A DNA stretch of 64,000 bases from Methylotenera_A sp040079935 (GTDB lineage: Bacteria; Pseudomonadota; Gammaproteobacteria; Burkholderiales; Methylophilaceae), in contig JBEBJI010000003.1 in the NCBI GenBank assembly GCA_040079935.1, forward strand, positions 91,879-155,878, written 5' to 3'. Positions 17,318-26,904 of this stretch are shown here, piece after piece (the stretch's first letter is position 1; each line of letters begins with the position of its first letter). A program made the translations under genes and the position numbers. Under the pieces are notes generated by a model that had not been told where the DNA came from, ran no database searches, and saw only the letters and a list, made by a program, of their open reading frames with translations.

Positions 17318-18967
17318 ATGCGTTTCGATCTCGACCACGACTGGCAAGGCAATATGTCCACTCCCCACGCAAAAGTGGGCGAGCGCGCTAAAACGCATTT
17401 GCTTATTGTATTGTGCACGGTTTGGTTGTGCATGGGTTTGATTGGCCACGCACCTTGGAAGCCTTTTGAGTCGCACAGCATCAGCACCATCAAAACAATT
17501 CTCGATACTGGCAATTTTCTCACGCCCAGTGCCGAAAGCAACAATCACATAGTAAATCCACCGCTGTACTACTTAAGCGCTGCGGTCTTAGGCAAAGCAC
17601 TTAGTCCAATATTACCCATGCACGATGCAGCGCGCATCGCTACGGGAATATGGATGATGATTACTTTGCTGATGATAGGCATGACAGGCCGCGAATTGTG
17701 GGGCAAAGGCTTTGGGAGGCAAACCACTTTTGTATTCATCGGTTCGCTAGGCTTGGTATTAAGCGCGCATACGTTAATGCCCGCTGTCAGCGCATTAACA
17801 GGCGTCGCCACAGCGTTTTATGCGCTTAGTCTCTCCAAAAGGCGCCCCTACCGTGCCAGTATTCTCTTGGGCTTAGGAATGAGTGTGAGCTTTTTATCTA
17901 CGGGCTTATTACCATTAGCTATTATTTTAGTTACCTGCTTTGCTTTGCCTTGCCTGTTTAGCATTTGGCGCAACCAAAGCTACGCCAGCGTGGTTGGCTT
18001 ATCGCTTTTATTTGCCAGTCCATTTATTGTCGGCTGGGCTATATTATGCCAATACTTTTACCCAGAAGCATTCAATCAATGGTGGGCGTTATCATTAGCG
18101 CAGTTTAGTCATAGTGAACACCTCTACTTCTTAAAAACTTTACTATGGTACGCTTGGCCTGCTTTGCCATTGGCTGTTTGGGGATTATGGCGCTTTCGCA
18201 CTCAATTATCAAACAAACCAAGATTTCAACTCATCATCACATTTTTTGTGGTTTCTTGGGGGTTTATTGGCTTTGGTGAAGGTAAGGAAGTATTTGCATT
18301 GCCCCTGCTAATTCCGCTAACAGCGATGGCCGGCGGTAGCATAGAATCACTTAAGCGCGGCACAGCTGGCGCACTCAGCTGGTTTGGACTCATTTTATTC
18401 GGGCTAATGAGCGGCCTGATTTGGATAGGGTGGCTGGCAATGCTTACTGGCAGCCCAGCCAAATTTAAAGAACGCTTAACATTTTTATCTGGCATGCCGC
18501 ACATTAATTTCAGCATGATTGCTTTTGTTATTGCTGTTGCGCTCACACTCATTTGGTTATTTGCAATTTTTCGCACGCAACACACAAACCGCTCCAGTGC
18601 GACCAATTGGGCGGTTGGCATGACCGCTGTGTGGACTCTGCTGATGACGCTTTGGCTACCGATGATAGACTCAGCTCGCAGTTATCGCGAGGTGTTTACT
18701 AACTTAAAAAATGCGCTTCCCGCCAAATATGCTTGTATTAGCAGCAATAATCTAGGTGATCCACAACGCGATTTATTGCATTATTTTTCTAATGTAAAAA
18801 CGCAAAATGTTGAAACCGAAGGTGCACTCAATTGTGATTTGTATTTAGTTCAGGATGAAAAAAATCGCGAAAAAATCGAGCCTGGCGCTAATTGGAAGCT
18901 GATTTGGAGCGGAAAACGTGTGAGTGAACGCAAAGAAAGTTTTAGGTTATTTCAACAACGCAATTAA
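17318..18967 (+). CDS. Membrane glycosyltransferase, PMT/ArnT-like (GT39/GT83 fold)
   Basis: About 549 residues with a dozen hydrophobic segments and a soluble C-terminal part. After the first helix it has the loop HAPWKPFESHSISTIKTILDT and then NPPLYYLSAAVLGK, matching the first periplasmic loop and PPLYYW-like motif of polyprenyl-phosphate-dependent glycosyltransferases such as ArnT. It probably transfers a sugar from an undecaprenyl carrier to lipid A, a protein or a glycan; the substrate is unknown. The start is uncertain: TTG 17309, ATG 17318 or ATG 17354 (AAGG before it). Its 3' end overlaps the convergent TauE-type gene by 21 bases. Confidence 0.8.
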   Translation: MRFDLDHDWQGNMSTPHAKVGERAKTHLLIVLCTVWLCMGLIGHAPWKPFESHSISTIKTILDTGNFLTPSAESNNHIVNPPLYYLSAAVLGKALSPILPMHDAARIATGIWMMITLLMIGMTGRELWGKGFGRQTTFVFIGSLGLVLSAHTLMPAVSALTGVATAFYALSLSKRRPYRASILLGLGMSVSFLSTGLLPLAIILVTCFALPCLFSIWRNQSYASVVGLSLLFASPFIVGWAILCQYFYPEAFNQWWALSLAQFSHSEHLYFLKTLLWYAWPALPLAVWGLWRFRTQLSNKPRFQLIITFFVVSWGFIGFGEGKEVFALPLLIPLTAMAGGSIESLKRGTAGALSWFGLILFGLMSGLIWIGWLAMLTGSPAKFKERLTFLSGMPHINFSMIAFVIAVALTLIWLFAIFRTQHTNRSSATNWAVGMTAVWTLLMTLWLPMIDSARSYREVFTNLKNALPAKYACISSNNLGDPQRDLLHYFSNVKTQNVETEGALNCDLYLVQDEKNREKIEPGANWKLIWSGKRVSERKESFRLFQQRN

Positions 18968-19714
18968 AACAAAAGAATTTTCTAACAGCATTTTGCTGCC
19001 CGCGAACAGCAATACCAGTGCTAATAATTTCCTAATCGTCGGGTTTGCCAATTTTTTACTACCAAATTCTGCACCAATTAAGCCGCCCAAAATCGCTGCC
19101 AAAGCCCAATAAATAAGGCCTGCAGGAAATATGGGTGTTTTTGACAAAAATCCCAACAGACCAGATATTGAATTAACCAAAATAAAGGCGGCAGCTACGC
19201 CAGAAATCACTTTGGTTTTTGCCCAACAAAAATACAGTAAAATGGGACTTAAAAATATGCCGCCGCCCACGCCAGTTAATCCCGCCAGAAACCCCAAACT
19301 CGCGCCCAAACCTAATAATATTGGCTTTGCAACTGGTTTTAATTCAACATCATTTAGTTTGTTCGCATGCCTAAAAACTGTCCAAGCCGCGTAAATTAAA
19401 CATAAGCCCACTAACATTTTATAGTTTTGATCGGGCAAAGTGATTTGGCCACCAATAAATGCAGCAGGGATAGATGTGAGCGCAATTGGCCAAAATAATT
19501 GCCAATCGAACGCATTGACTTTGTAAAATTTATACAGCGCGATTGAAGCTACCAGAACGTTTAAGCATAAGGCTGCAGGCCGCATGGATGTTGGCGCTAG
19601 TGCCAAAAGTGCAAATGCGGCCAAATACGCAGATGCGCCGCCGTGACCAACTGACGAGAATAATAATGCCGCTAAAAAAATCAGCGGAATGAGTAAAAAA
19701 ACTTCTGACGCCAT
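18947..19714 (-). CDS. TauE/SafE family permease
   Basis: 255 residues with about eight membrane helices and the family's internal duplication. Conserved glycine-rich stretches are visible, GHGGASAYLA in the first half and GLTGVGGGIFLSPILL in the second. Members export sulfite, sulfonates or other anions. It follows fdsD by 9 bases and so is likely the last gene of the formate dehydrogenase operon; a role in moving formate, sulfite or molybdenum-related anions is speculation. Confidence 0.85.
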   Translation of the reverse strand: MASEVFLLIPLIFLAALLFSSVGHGGASAYLAAFALLALAPTSMRPAALCLNVLVASIALYKFYKVNAFDWQLFWPIALTSIPAAFIGGQITLPDQNYKMLVGLCLIYAAWTVFRHANKLNDVELKPVAKPILLGLGASLGFLAGLTGVGGGIFLSPILLYFCWAKTKVISGVAAAFILVNSISGLLGFLSKTPIFPAGLIYWALAAILGGLIGAEFGSKKLANPTIRKLLALVLLFAGSKMLLENSFVLIALLK

Positions 19715-19723
19715 GAATTAAAA

Positions 19724-19942
19724 CTAAGGATTTAAATGCGCGGAAATAGCAGAAATAACTTGTGAGTGCAGACCTGCGCCGCTTTTTCCTTTAACATGCG
19801 CGGCGATTTGGTTCCGCATATCTTTGGTCCAAAAACGGTTAAGATGTTGAGCGATATCTAATTGCGCTTGCGTTATATTTGGCTCGGCTTCAAAGAAATC
19901 ACCAATTTGATTGGCCATTTTGATTAATGTTTCTGTTTGCAT
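19724..19942 (-). CDS. fdsD: NAD-dependent formate dehydrogenase delta subunit
   Basis: 72 residues. It contains MANQIGDFF near the N-terminus and the segment HLNRFWTKDMRNQI, typical of the small FdsD subunit found with soluble Mo-dependent formate dehydrogenases and thought to aid assembly or stability. It lies 4 bases after fdhD, giving the canonical order fdsG-B-A-C(fdhD)-D. Confidence 0.92.
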   Translation of the reverse strand: MQTETLIKMANQIGDFFEAEPNITQAQLDIAQHLNRFWTKDMRNQIAAHVKGKSGAGLHSQVISAISAHLNP

Positions 19943-19946
19943 AATG

Positions 19947-20813
19947 TTAAATTTCTATCCGTTTGTCGTGCGTATAAATTACAAATTGTTGATGGCGCAA
20001 AAACCCCACTAATGTCACGCCATAAGCTTCCGCAACTCGCACTGCTAAGCCAGTTGGCGCGGAGATTGCAGCAAGTACGTGGTGGCCAGCAACCGCCACT
20101 TTTTGCACCATTTCCACGCTTGCGCGACTAGAAGTCAGCACAAAACCTGCATCCTTCGGTGGTGATTTAGCTAGTGCGCCTATCAATTTATCCATCGCAT
20201 TATGTCGTCCCACATCTTCGCGCAACATTGCAATTTCTCCCTGTGCGTTTACCCAAGCGCAGGCGTGCGTGGCGCCAGTGGCTTGCTGCAGCGCCTGCTT
20301 GGTTTGTATTGCATGAAAAGCAGCCTCAATACTTGTTGCTTTAATTCTTTCAAAAGATGCTCTGGAAGCCGCATGGGTATTGGTCTGCAGGCTATCCATT
20401 TTAGGAAGCCGCAACGCCTGTTCTAAACTTTCCGCCCCGCACAAACCACAACCTGTACGCCCTACCAAGTTTCTACGTCGATCTTTCAAATTTGCAAAAG
20501 CTTTAGTTGCTACATCCAATTGCAGCTCAATTCCGCTTTCTTGCGCCACAATTTCTACACCATACAATTCGCTTTTATCTTGCAAAATTCCTTCGCTAAG
20601 TGAAAAGCCTAAAGCAAAATCTTCTAAATCTTGCGGCGTCGCCAACATCACCACGTGAGAAATTCCGTTATAAATCAGGGCGATCGGCGTTTCTTCAGCA
20701 ATTTTATCTTGGGCGTCTGTTAATTTTCCTTCTCGCCAACGTTTCACGCTCACTTCGCTCAACGGCGCGTTTGCAACAATAAAACTGGTTTTGGTCAATT
20801 TTGCGCCACTCAA
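19947..20813 (-). CDS. fdhD: Formate dehydrogenase accessory sulfurtransferase FdhD (FdsC)
   Basis: Passes sulfur from a cysteine desulfurase to the Mo-bis-MGD cofactor, which formate dehydrogenase needs for activity. At 288 residues it carries the cysteine loop RTGCGLCG (about residues 118-125) and the REDVGRHNAMDKLIGA motif. The reading frame opens with TTG at 20813, one base after the fdsA stop, and no in-frame ATG exists before the conserved region, so a TTG start and tight coupling to fdsA are likely. Confidence 0.93.
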   Translation of the reverse strand: MSGAKLTKTSFIVANAPLSEVSVKRWREGKLTDAQDKIAEETPIALIYNGISHVVMLATPQDLEDFALGFSLSEGILQDKSELYGVEIVAQESGIELQLDVATKAFANLKDRRRNLVGRTGCGLCGAESLEQALRLPKMDSLQTNTHAASRASFERIKATSIEAAFHAIQTKQALQQATGATHACAWVNAQGEIAMLREDVGRHNAMDKLIGALAKSPPKDAGFVLTSSRASVEMVQKVAVAGHHVLAAISAPTGLAVRVAEAYGVTLVGFLRHQQFVIYTHDKRIEI

Positions 20814-20814
20814 T

Positions 20815-23715
20815 TTATGCGGGCTGCTGCGCCTTCTTACTCAATTTATTTTTTGCAAAATCAATTTGCGCGTCGCTAAAAGTTTTGTAATGTTTTTGCC
20901 AATCAGAGAGCTGATTTACTCGCGTTACTTGCACCGCAGTCACCTTGAATTCTGGGCAATTGGTCGCCCAATCGCTGTTGTCTGTGGTAATAACGTTGGC
21001 GCCAGATTCTGGATGATGGAAAGTGGTGTAAATCACACCAGCTTGTACGCGCTCCGAAATCGTCGCACGCAACACCGTCTCGCCCGCGCGACTGTTGATG
21101 CCTACCCAATCGCCTTGTTTAATGCTGCGCTCTTCAGCATCGTGCGGATGAATTTCAACCACGTCTTCGTGATGCCATTCCACATTTTTAGTGCGCCGCG
21201 TTTGCGCGCCCACGTTATATTGCGAAAGAATGCGACCTGTCGTCAAAATCAGCGGATATTTTGCATTGACTTTTTCGGTCGTCGGCACATATTGTGTAAT
21301 GAAAAACTTGCCTTTGCCGCGCACAAATTCATCAATGTGCATGGTCGGCGTGCCCATTGGTGCTTCGTCGTTGCAAGGCCATTGTATGCTACCGAGTTCG
21401 TCCAATTTTTTGAAACTCACACCTTTGAAAGTTGGCGTTAAAGCTGCAATTTCATCCATAATTTCGCTAGCGTGGTTGTACTTCATAGGGTAGCCCAAAG
21501 CTTCAGAAAGCTTAGTGGTAATTTCCCAATCCTCATAACCATTCTTAGGACTCATCACGCGGCGCACTGGTGAAATACGACGCTCAGCATTGGTAAACGT
21601 ACCGCTTTTCTCTAAGAAAGATGCGCCCGGGAAGAACACATGCGCGTACATCGCGGTTTCGTTCAAAAATAAGTCCTGTACGATTACGCATTCCATACTT
21701 TCCAGCGCGTGCGTCACGTGTTGCGTATTTGGGTCAGATTGCGCGATATCTTCGCCCACGCAATACAGCGCCTTAAATCTGCCTTCGCCCGCAAGGTCTA
21801 ACATATTCGGTATGCGCAGGCCAGGTTCGTTGCTTAAAGGTCTGCCCCAAGCCGCTTCAAATAAGGCTTTGGCGGCAGGGTCTGATACGTGGCGATAACC
21901 CGGATATTCATGTGGCATGCTACCCATATCGCAACTGCCTTGCACGTTATTTTGGCCGCGCAATGGGTTGATGCCTACGCCTTCGCGACCTACATTGCCA
22001 GTCGCCATGGCGAGATTGGCAATGCCCATCACCATCGTAGAACCTTGGCTATGCTCGGTAACGCCCAAGCCATAATAAATCGCACCGTTGCCGCCAGTGG
22101 CGAACATTCTTGCAGCCGCGCGCAAGGTTGTCGCGCTGACGCCCAAAGTTTCTTCAAGCGCTTCAGGGGAGTTTTCTGGCTTCGAAACAAAATCGCGCCA
22201 CGCCACGAAAGAATCCCACTCACAACGCTCCCGCACAAAATCTTCTTTGACCAAACCTTCAGTTACCACCACATGTGCTAAAGCAGATATTAAGGCCACA
22301 TTGGTGCCAGGACGTAAATTCAGGTGGTAATCGGCGCGAATATGCGGTGAATTTTCTACCAAATCAATTGCGCGTGGGTCGGCAATAATTAATTTAGCAC
22401 CTTCGCGCAAACGGCGTTTCATTTGCGATGCAAATACAGGATGGCCATCAGTCGGGTTAGCACCAATAATCATAATCACGTCTGATTGCATCACTGAATC
22501 AAAAGTCTGCGTACCAGCGGATTCACCAATGGTTTGTTTTAAGCCATAGCCAGTCGGGCTGTGGCAAACTCGCGCGCAAGTATCCACGTTGTTGGTGCCA
22601 AACACCGCCCGCACTAATTTTTGCGTCACATATACTTCTTCGTTGGTGCAACGGCTTGAGGTAATACCACCCATCGCATCTTTGCCATATTTGGCTTCTA
22701 TGCGTTTAATTTCGCTCGCCGCGTAGTTAATCGCTTCATCCCAGCTCACTTCTTGCCAAGGGTCGCTGATATTTTTTCGTATCATTGGCGTGGTGATGCG
22801 ATCTTTGTGAGTTGCGTAACCCCAAGCAAATCTTCCCTTGACACAAGAATGGCCATGATTGGCGCCTCCGTCTTTATTGGGCGTCATGCGCACTACTTCT
22901 TCACCCTTCATTTCGGCATCAAAGCTACAACCCACGCCACAATATGCGCAAGTCGTAGTGACACTATGCTCTGGCGTGCCTGCGTCGATGACAGTTTTTT
23001 CCATCAAAGTCGCGGTTGGGCAAGCTTGTACACATGCGCCGCAAGATACACATTCGGAATCCATAAACAATTGATTACCAGCAGAAACTTTACTACCAAA
23101 ACCGCGACCTTCTATGGTCAACGCAAAAGTGCCTTGCGTTTCCTCGCAGGCGCGCACGCAACGGCTGCACACAATACATTTGCTCGGGTCGAAAGTGAAA
23201 TAAGGATTACTTTCATCCTTATCTTGTTTCAGGTGATTCTCACCTTCATAGCCGTAACGCACGTCGCGCAAGCCCACTGCGCCCGCCATGTCTTGCAGCT
23301 CGCAATCACCATTGGCGGCGCAAGTCAGGCAATCTAGCGGATGATCCGAAATGTACAACTCCATCACGCCACGGCGTACATCGGCTAATTTCGACGTTTG
23401 TGTGTGTACTTTAATGCCTTCTGCCACAGGCGTTGTGCAACTGGCTGGATAGCCTTTACGGCCTTCAATCTCAACCAAACAAAGCCTGCACGAACCAAAT
23501 GCTTCTAAACTATCCGTCGCGCATAATTTTGGTACGCTCACACCGCTTAATTGCGCCGCATGCATAATGGATGTGCCTTCTGGCACGCTGACTGTTACAC
23601 CATCAATATCAAGCGTGACATTTTTTTCTGCGGTAGATTTCGGAGTTCCGTAATCTTTTTTCGGGTCATATTTGTTCACCGAATTTGAATGTGTAGAATA
23701 TTTAATATCGTCCAT
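20815..23715 (-). CDS. fdsA: NAD-dependent formate dehydrogenase, catalytic alpha subunit
   Basis: Oxidises formate to CO2, the last step of methylotrophic carbon oxidation, in the cytoplasm. At 966 residues the cofactor ligands can be placed: [2Fe-2S] C65, C76, C79, C93; a His/Cys [4Fe-4S] site H125, C129, C132, C138; two ferredoxin-type clusters C180-C190 and C222-C232; and the cluster next to the Mo site C256, C259, C263, C291. C384-H385 in ARVCHSPTGYG is the Mo-ligand cysteine and catalytic histidine. Cysteine, not selenocysteine, is used. Second domain onward is the bis-MGD fold. Coupled to fdsB (17-base gap) and fdhD. Confidence 0.97.
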   Translation of the reverse strand: MDDIKYSTHSNSVNKYDPKKDYGTPKSTAEKNVTLDIDGVTVSVPEGTSIMHAAQLSGVSVPKLCATDSLEAFGSCRLCLVEIEGRKGYPASCTTPVAEGIKVHTQTSKLADVRRGVMELYISDHPLDCLTCAANGDCELQDMAGAVGLRDVRYGYEGENHLKQDKDESNPYFTFDPSKCIVCSRCVRACEETQGTFALTIEGRGFGSKVSAGNQLFMDSECVSCGACVQACPTATLMEKTVIDAGTPEHSVTTTCAYCGVGCSFDAEMKGEEVVRMTPNKDGGANHGHSCVKGRFAWGYATHKDRITTPMIRKNISDPWQEVSWDEAINYAASEIKRIEAKYGKDAMGGITSSRCTNEEVYVTQKLVRAVFGTNNVDTCARVCHSPTGYGLKQTIGESAGTQTFDSVMQSDVIMIIGANPTDGHPVFASQMKRRLREGAKLIIADPRAIDLVENSPHIRADYHLNLRPGTNVALISALAHVVVTEGLVKEDFVRERCEWDSFVAWRDFVSKPENSPEALEETLGVSATTLRAAARMFATGGNGAIYYGLGVTEHSQGSTMVMGIANLAMATGNVGREGVGINPLRGQNNVQGSCDMGSMPHEYPGYRHVSDPAAKALFEAAWGRPLSNEPGLRIPNMLDLAGEGRFKALYCVGEDIAQSDPNTQHVTHALESMECVIVQDLFLNETAMYAHVFFPGASFLEKSGTFTNAERRISPVRRVMSPKNGYEDWEITTKLSEALGYPMKYNHASEIMDEIAALTPTFKGVSFKKLDELGSIQWPCNDEAPMGTPTMHIDEFVRGKGKFFITQYVPTTEKVNAKYPLILTTGRILSQYNVGAQTRRTKNVEWHHEDVVEIHPHDAEERSIKQGDWVGINSRAGETVLRATISERVQAGVIYTTFHHPESGANVITTDNSDWATNCPEFKVTAVQVTRVNQLSDWQKHYKTFSDAQIDFAKNKLSKKAQQPA

Positions 23716-23732
23716 CTTGCACCTCCTGCCGT

Positions 23733-25310
23733 TTAGGCAGCTACTTTCTTGGCTTCCAACCCAAAGTCTTCACCAAAATGATTCATCGCACTCAATACTG
23801 GGTAAGGCGTCATGCCGCCCAACGCGCACAGCGAGCCGTTAAACATCGTATCGGACAAATCGCGCACCAATTGCACTTGTTTAGCATGTTCTTTTGCATT
23901 GCTTTTATTCGCAATAATTCTATCAATCACTTCCACGCCGCGCGTAGAGCCGATGCGGCACGGCGTGCATTTTCCGCAACTTTCAATCGCACAAAATTCA
24001 AACGCATAACGCGCCATTTTGCTCATATCCACCGTATCATCAAACGCCACAATGCCGCCATGGCCGAGCACCGCCCAAATTTTACTAAACTCTTCATAAT
24101 CTAGCGGCGTATCAAATTGACTCTCGGGCAAATATGCGCCTAGCGGACCACCAACCTGCACCGCGCGAATATTACTTCCTGTGGCAGTGCCTCCGCCAAA
24201 ATCGTACAACAATTCGCGCAACGTTGCGCCAAATGCCAGCTCCACCAAGCCAGTTTGCTTGATATTTCCCGCTAACTGAATTGGCAATGTGCCACGCGAA
24301 CGCCCCATGCCGTAATCGGCATAAAATTGCGCCCCTTTGTCCAAAATAATCGGCACCGTTGCAAGTGATATGACATTATTTACTACAGTTGGTTTACCAA
24401 ATAAACCTTCAATCGCAGGCAATGGTGGCTTAAAGCGCACTTGGCCGCGTCTGCCTTCTAAGCTTTCCAACAGCGAAGTTTCCTCACCGCAAATATAAGC
24501 GCCCGCAGCGCGGCGAACTTCTAGCTTGAATGTGTGGTTTGAGCCGCAAATTATTTCGCCCAAATAACCTGCTTGCTCTGCTTTTAATATCGCTTCATTC
24601 AAGGTTTTTAGCGCATGTGGGTACTCACTACGCAAGTAAATATAACCCTGATTTGCACCCACCGCGATGCCCGCAATGGTCATGCCTTCAATCAGCACAA
24701 ATGGGTCGTCTTCCATAATCATGCGGTCAGAATACGTGCCGCTGTCGCCTTCATCGGCGTTGCAAACAATGTATTTTTGCTCAGATTTACAACCTAAAAC
24801 TGTGTTCCACTTGATACCTGTCGGGAAAGCGGCGCCGCCTCTGCCACGCAGACCAGAATCCGCCACACTTTTCACGATTTCAGCACCCGTCATTTTCAGC
24901 GCGTTTTTCAGGCCCTTGTAGCCATCGTGTGCGATGTAATCTTCTAATGAAACTGGGTCGGTAATGCCAACGCGCGCAAATGTGAGGCGCTGTTGTTTTT
25001 TAAGCCATTCAATTTCTTCAGTTAAACCCAAATTCAGCCTATGCGCTGCTGCCGTTTTTGAATTAGGATTTAAAAAATCCGCATCAAATAGAGAAGCCAC
25101 GTCTTTTGGCTGCACTGGCGCGTAAGCCACTCGGCCTTTGTCTGTCGCAACTTCTACAAACGGCTCTAACCAAAACAATCCGCGTGAGCCGTTGCGAATC
25201 AGCTCTATATCAATGCCGCGTTTTTGCGCTTCGGCTACAATCGCTTTGGCAGTACGGTCTGCACCTAAAGATAAAGCCGTAGAATCGCGTGGCACATATA
25301 CTTTAACCAT
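23733..25310 (-). CDS. fdsB: NAD-dependent formate dehydrogenase beta subunit
   Basis: NADH-forming module, 525 residues, homologous to NuoF of complex I. Residues about 1-120 form an N-terminal thioredoxin-like extension without cluster cysteines. The FMN/NAD segment is GLRGRGGAAFPTGIKW (about residue 155), and the [4Fe-4S] site is ESCGKCTPCRIGSTRG (about residue 440) plus a later cysteine in GSLCALGG. It overlaps fdsG by 8 bases. It transfers electrons from FdsA to NAD+. Confidence 0.97.
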   Translation of the reverse strand: MVKVYVPRDSTALSLGADRTAKAIVAEAQKRGIDIELIRNGSRGLFWLEPFVEVATDKGRVAYAPVQPKDVASLFDADFLNPNSKTAAAHRLNLGLTEEIEWLKKQQRLTFARVGITDPVSLEDYIAHDGYKGLKNALKMTGAEIVKSVADSGLRGRGGAAFPTGIKWNTVLGCKSEQKYIVCNADEGDSGTYSDRMIMEDDPFVLIEGMTIAGIAVGANQGYIYLRSEYPHALKTLNEAILKAEQAGYLGEIICGSNHTFKLEVRRAAGAYICGEETSLLESLEGRRGQVRFKPPLPAIEGLFGKPTVVNNVISLATVPIILDKGAQFYADYGMGRSRGTLPIQLAGNIKQTGLVELAFGATLRELLYDFGGGTATGSNIRAVQVGGPLGAYLPESQFDTPLDYEEFSKIWAVLGHGGIVAFDDTVDMSKMARYAFEFCAIESCGKCTPCRIGSTRGVEVIDRIIANKSNAKEHAKQVQLVRDLSDTMFNGSLCALGGMTPYPVLSAMNHFGEDFGLEAKKVAA

Positions 25311-25782
25311 GGCACACCTCGCTCAACAGCTCCGCCACTTTGTCCGCATCCATTCGGCCATAGACTTCCTCATCCAACATCACCGCTGGTGAACACGCGC
25401 AATTTCCCAAGCAATACACGGGCAGCAGCGTCAGCGCGCCGTCTTTGGTAGTTTGGTGGTAATCAAGGCCGAGTGTCTTTTTGACTTGCGCTTCTAACTT
25501 GGCGGAGCCCATGGCTTGGCAAGATTCTGCACGGCAAATTTGCAAAATGTGTTTACCCGCTGGGTGGCGGCGAAAATGATGGTAAAAAGTGACCACGCCG
25601 TGCACTTCTGCCACTGAAAGCGCCAGCGCCTTCGAAATCGGCAAATAGCAATCTTCTGGCACGTATCCAATGTCATCCTGAATAGCATGCAACAAAGGCA
25701 GTAGCGCACCTGGCACGGTTTTGTGCGCCGCGATATGCACGTCAATTTTTGTTAGTTGTTGCACGGATAATGCATTTGCCAC
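25303..25782 (-). CDS. fdsG: NAD-dependent formate dehydrogenase gamma subunit
   Basis: 159 residues, NuoE-like thioredoxin fold with one [2Fe-2S] cluster bound by cysteines in ICRAESCQAMG and VYCLGNCACSPAV. First gene of the fds operon. The start is GTG at 25782, preceded by GGAGA at good spacing; the Met in the track-equivalent reading is thus encoded by GTG. It overlaps fdsB by 8 bases. Confidence 0.96.
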   Translation of the reverse strand: MANALSVQQLTKIDVHIAAHKTVPGALLPLLHAIQDDIGYVPEDCYLPISKALALSVAEVHGVVTFYHHFRRHPAGKHILQICRAESCQAMGSAKLEAQVKKTLGLDYHQTTKDGALTLLPVYCLGNCACSPAVMLDEEVYGRMDADKVAELLSEVCHG

Positions 25783-25908
25783 AAATATCTCCAGCGATAA
25801 TTTAACTAAAGTATCAATTAAGCATATTATACCTAATTACACGCTTGTTAAAGCCCAAAAAGGGCTTAGAATATAGGCTTATTCAATATTTTTAACCACA
25901 TTAAAAGC
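25783..25908. promoter_or_regulatory. Divergent control region fdsG / moaA
   Basis: AT-rich 126-base gap serving both the formate dehydrogenase operon (minus) and the molybdenum cofactor operon (plus). It has a small hairpin AAGCCC-N5-GGGCTT (25851-25867) without a U-tract, 42 bases before the moaA ATG. No Moco riboswitch is recognisable. Which regulator acts here cannot be told. Confidence 0.45.
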
Positions 25909-26904
25909 ATGGATTTACCCAACTTAATTGACCAATTCGGACGCAAAGTCGATTACATTCGTCTTTCGATTACCGACCGCTGCGATTTTCGCTGCGTATA
26001 TTGCATGTCTGACGACATGACTTTTTTGCCGCGCAACGAGGTTTTGAGCTTGGAAGAATGCGCAAGATTAGTCAAAATATTTGTGGGTTTGGGCGTAAGC
26101 AAAGTGCGTATCACGGGTGGCGAGCCACTCGTTCGCAAAAACGCCATGTGGCTATTTGAAGAAATCGGCAACTTGCAAGGCTTAAATGAGTTAGTGCTTA
26201 CTACTAATGGAAGTCAACTGGAAAGCCAAGCAACAGCACTTAAGCAAGCAGGTGTAAAACGTATTAACATCTCAATCGATAGCTTAAAGCCTGAACGATT
26301 TAAAAAAATTACCAGAACAGGTGATTTAAATAATGTATTAGCAGGTCTGCAAGCCAGTATCCATGCGGGGTTTGAAGGCATTAAATTAAACACGGTTTTA
26401 ATGCGTGGTAGTAACGATGACGAGGCGGTTGACTTAGTACAGTTTGCCATCGACAAAAAAATCGACATCAGCTTTATTGAAGAAATGCCGCTGGGCGAAG
26501 TTGACCATACGCGCGAAAGCACTTTTGTGAGCAATACTGATACATTAAAACTATTGCAAAGTCAGTACTCGCTATTGCCTAGCACCGAGACCACAGGCGG
26601 CCCAGCGCGTTATTGGCGCGTTGCAAATTCTGCTACAAAAATCGGCTTTATTTCACCACATTCGCACAATTTTTGCGAAAGCTGCAACCGTTTACGCATT
26701 TCGTGCAAAGGCGAGTTATTTTTGTGTTTGGGGCAAGAAGACAAAGTGGATTTAATGCCGCTGTTACGCGAATACCCAAACGATGATGCGCCAATCATCC
26801 ATGCGATTTTAAACAGCATGAAAATAAAACCCAAAGGCCACGATTTTGATTTGCGTCGCGCAGAGCCTGCGGTGGTGCGCTTCATGTCTCACACTGGCGG
26901 CTAA
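25909..26904 (+). CDS. moaA: GTP 3',8-cyclase MoaA
   Basis: Radical-SAM enzyme for the first step of molybdopterin synthesis. At 331 residues the N-terminal cluster cysteines are C25, C29 and C32 (DRCDFRCVYCMSDD); the second cluster is in NFCESCNRLRISCKGELFLC (about residues 255-275). The family usually ends in a GG dipeptide; here the last residues are HTGG, as expected. First gene of a moaA-mobA-moeA operon divergent from fds, whose product requires bis-MGD. Confidence 0.97.
   Translation: MDLPNLIDQFGRKVDYIRLSITDRCDFRCVYCMSDDMTFLPRNEVLSLEECARLVKIFVGLGVSKVRITGGEPLVRKNAMWLFEEIGNLQGLNELVLTTNGSQLESQATALKQAGVKRINISIDSLKPERFKKITRTGDLNNVLAGLQASIHAGFEGIKLNTVLMRGSNDDEAVDLVQFAIDKKIDISFIEEMPLGEVDHTRESTFVSNTDTLKLLQSQYSLLPSTETTGGPARYWRVANSATKIGFISPHSHNFCESCNRLRISCKGELFLCLGQEDKVDLMPLLREYPNDDAPIIHAILNSMKIKPKGHDFDLRRAEPAVVRFMSHTGG

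Noticed and set aside
22753..23337. 194-residue open frame opposite fdsA
   Set aside because: It lies wholly inside the well-supported fdsA on the other strand and has no conserved motif.
25783..25908. Molybdenum cofactor riboswitch before moaA
   Set aside because: The gap is too short and AT-rich; only one six-base hairpin is seen, with none of the conserved Moco motif that I could recognise.
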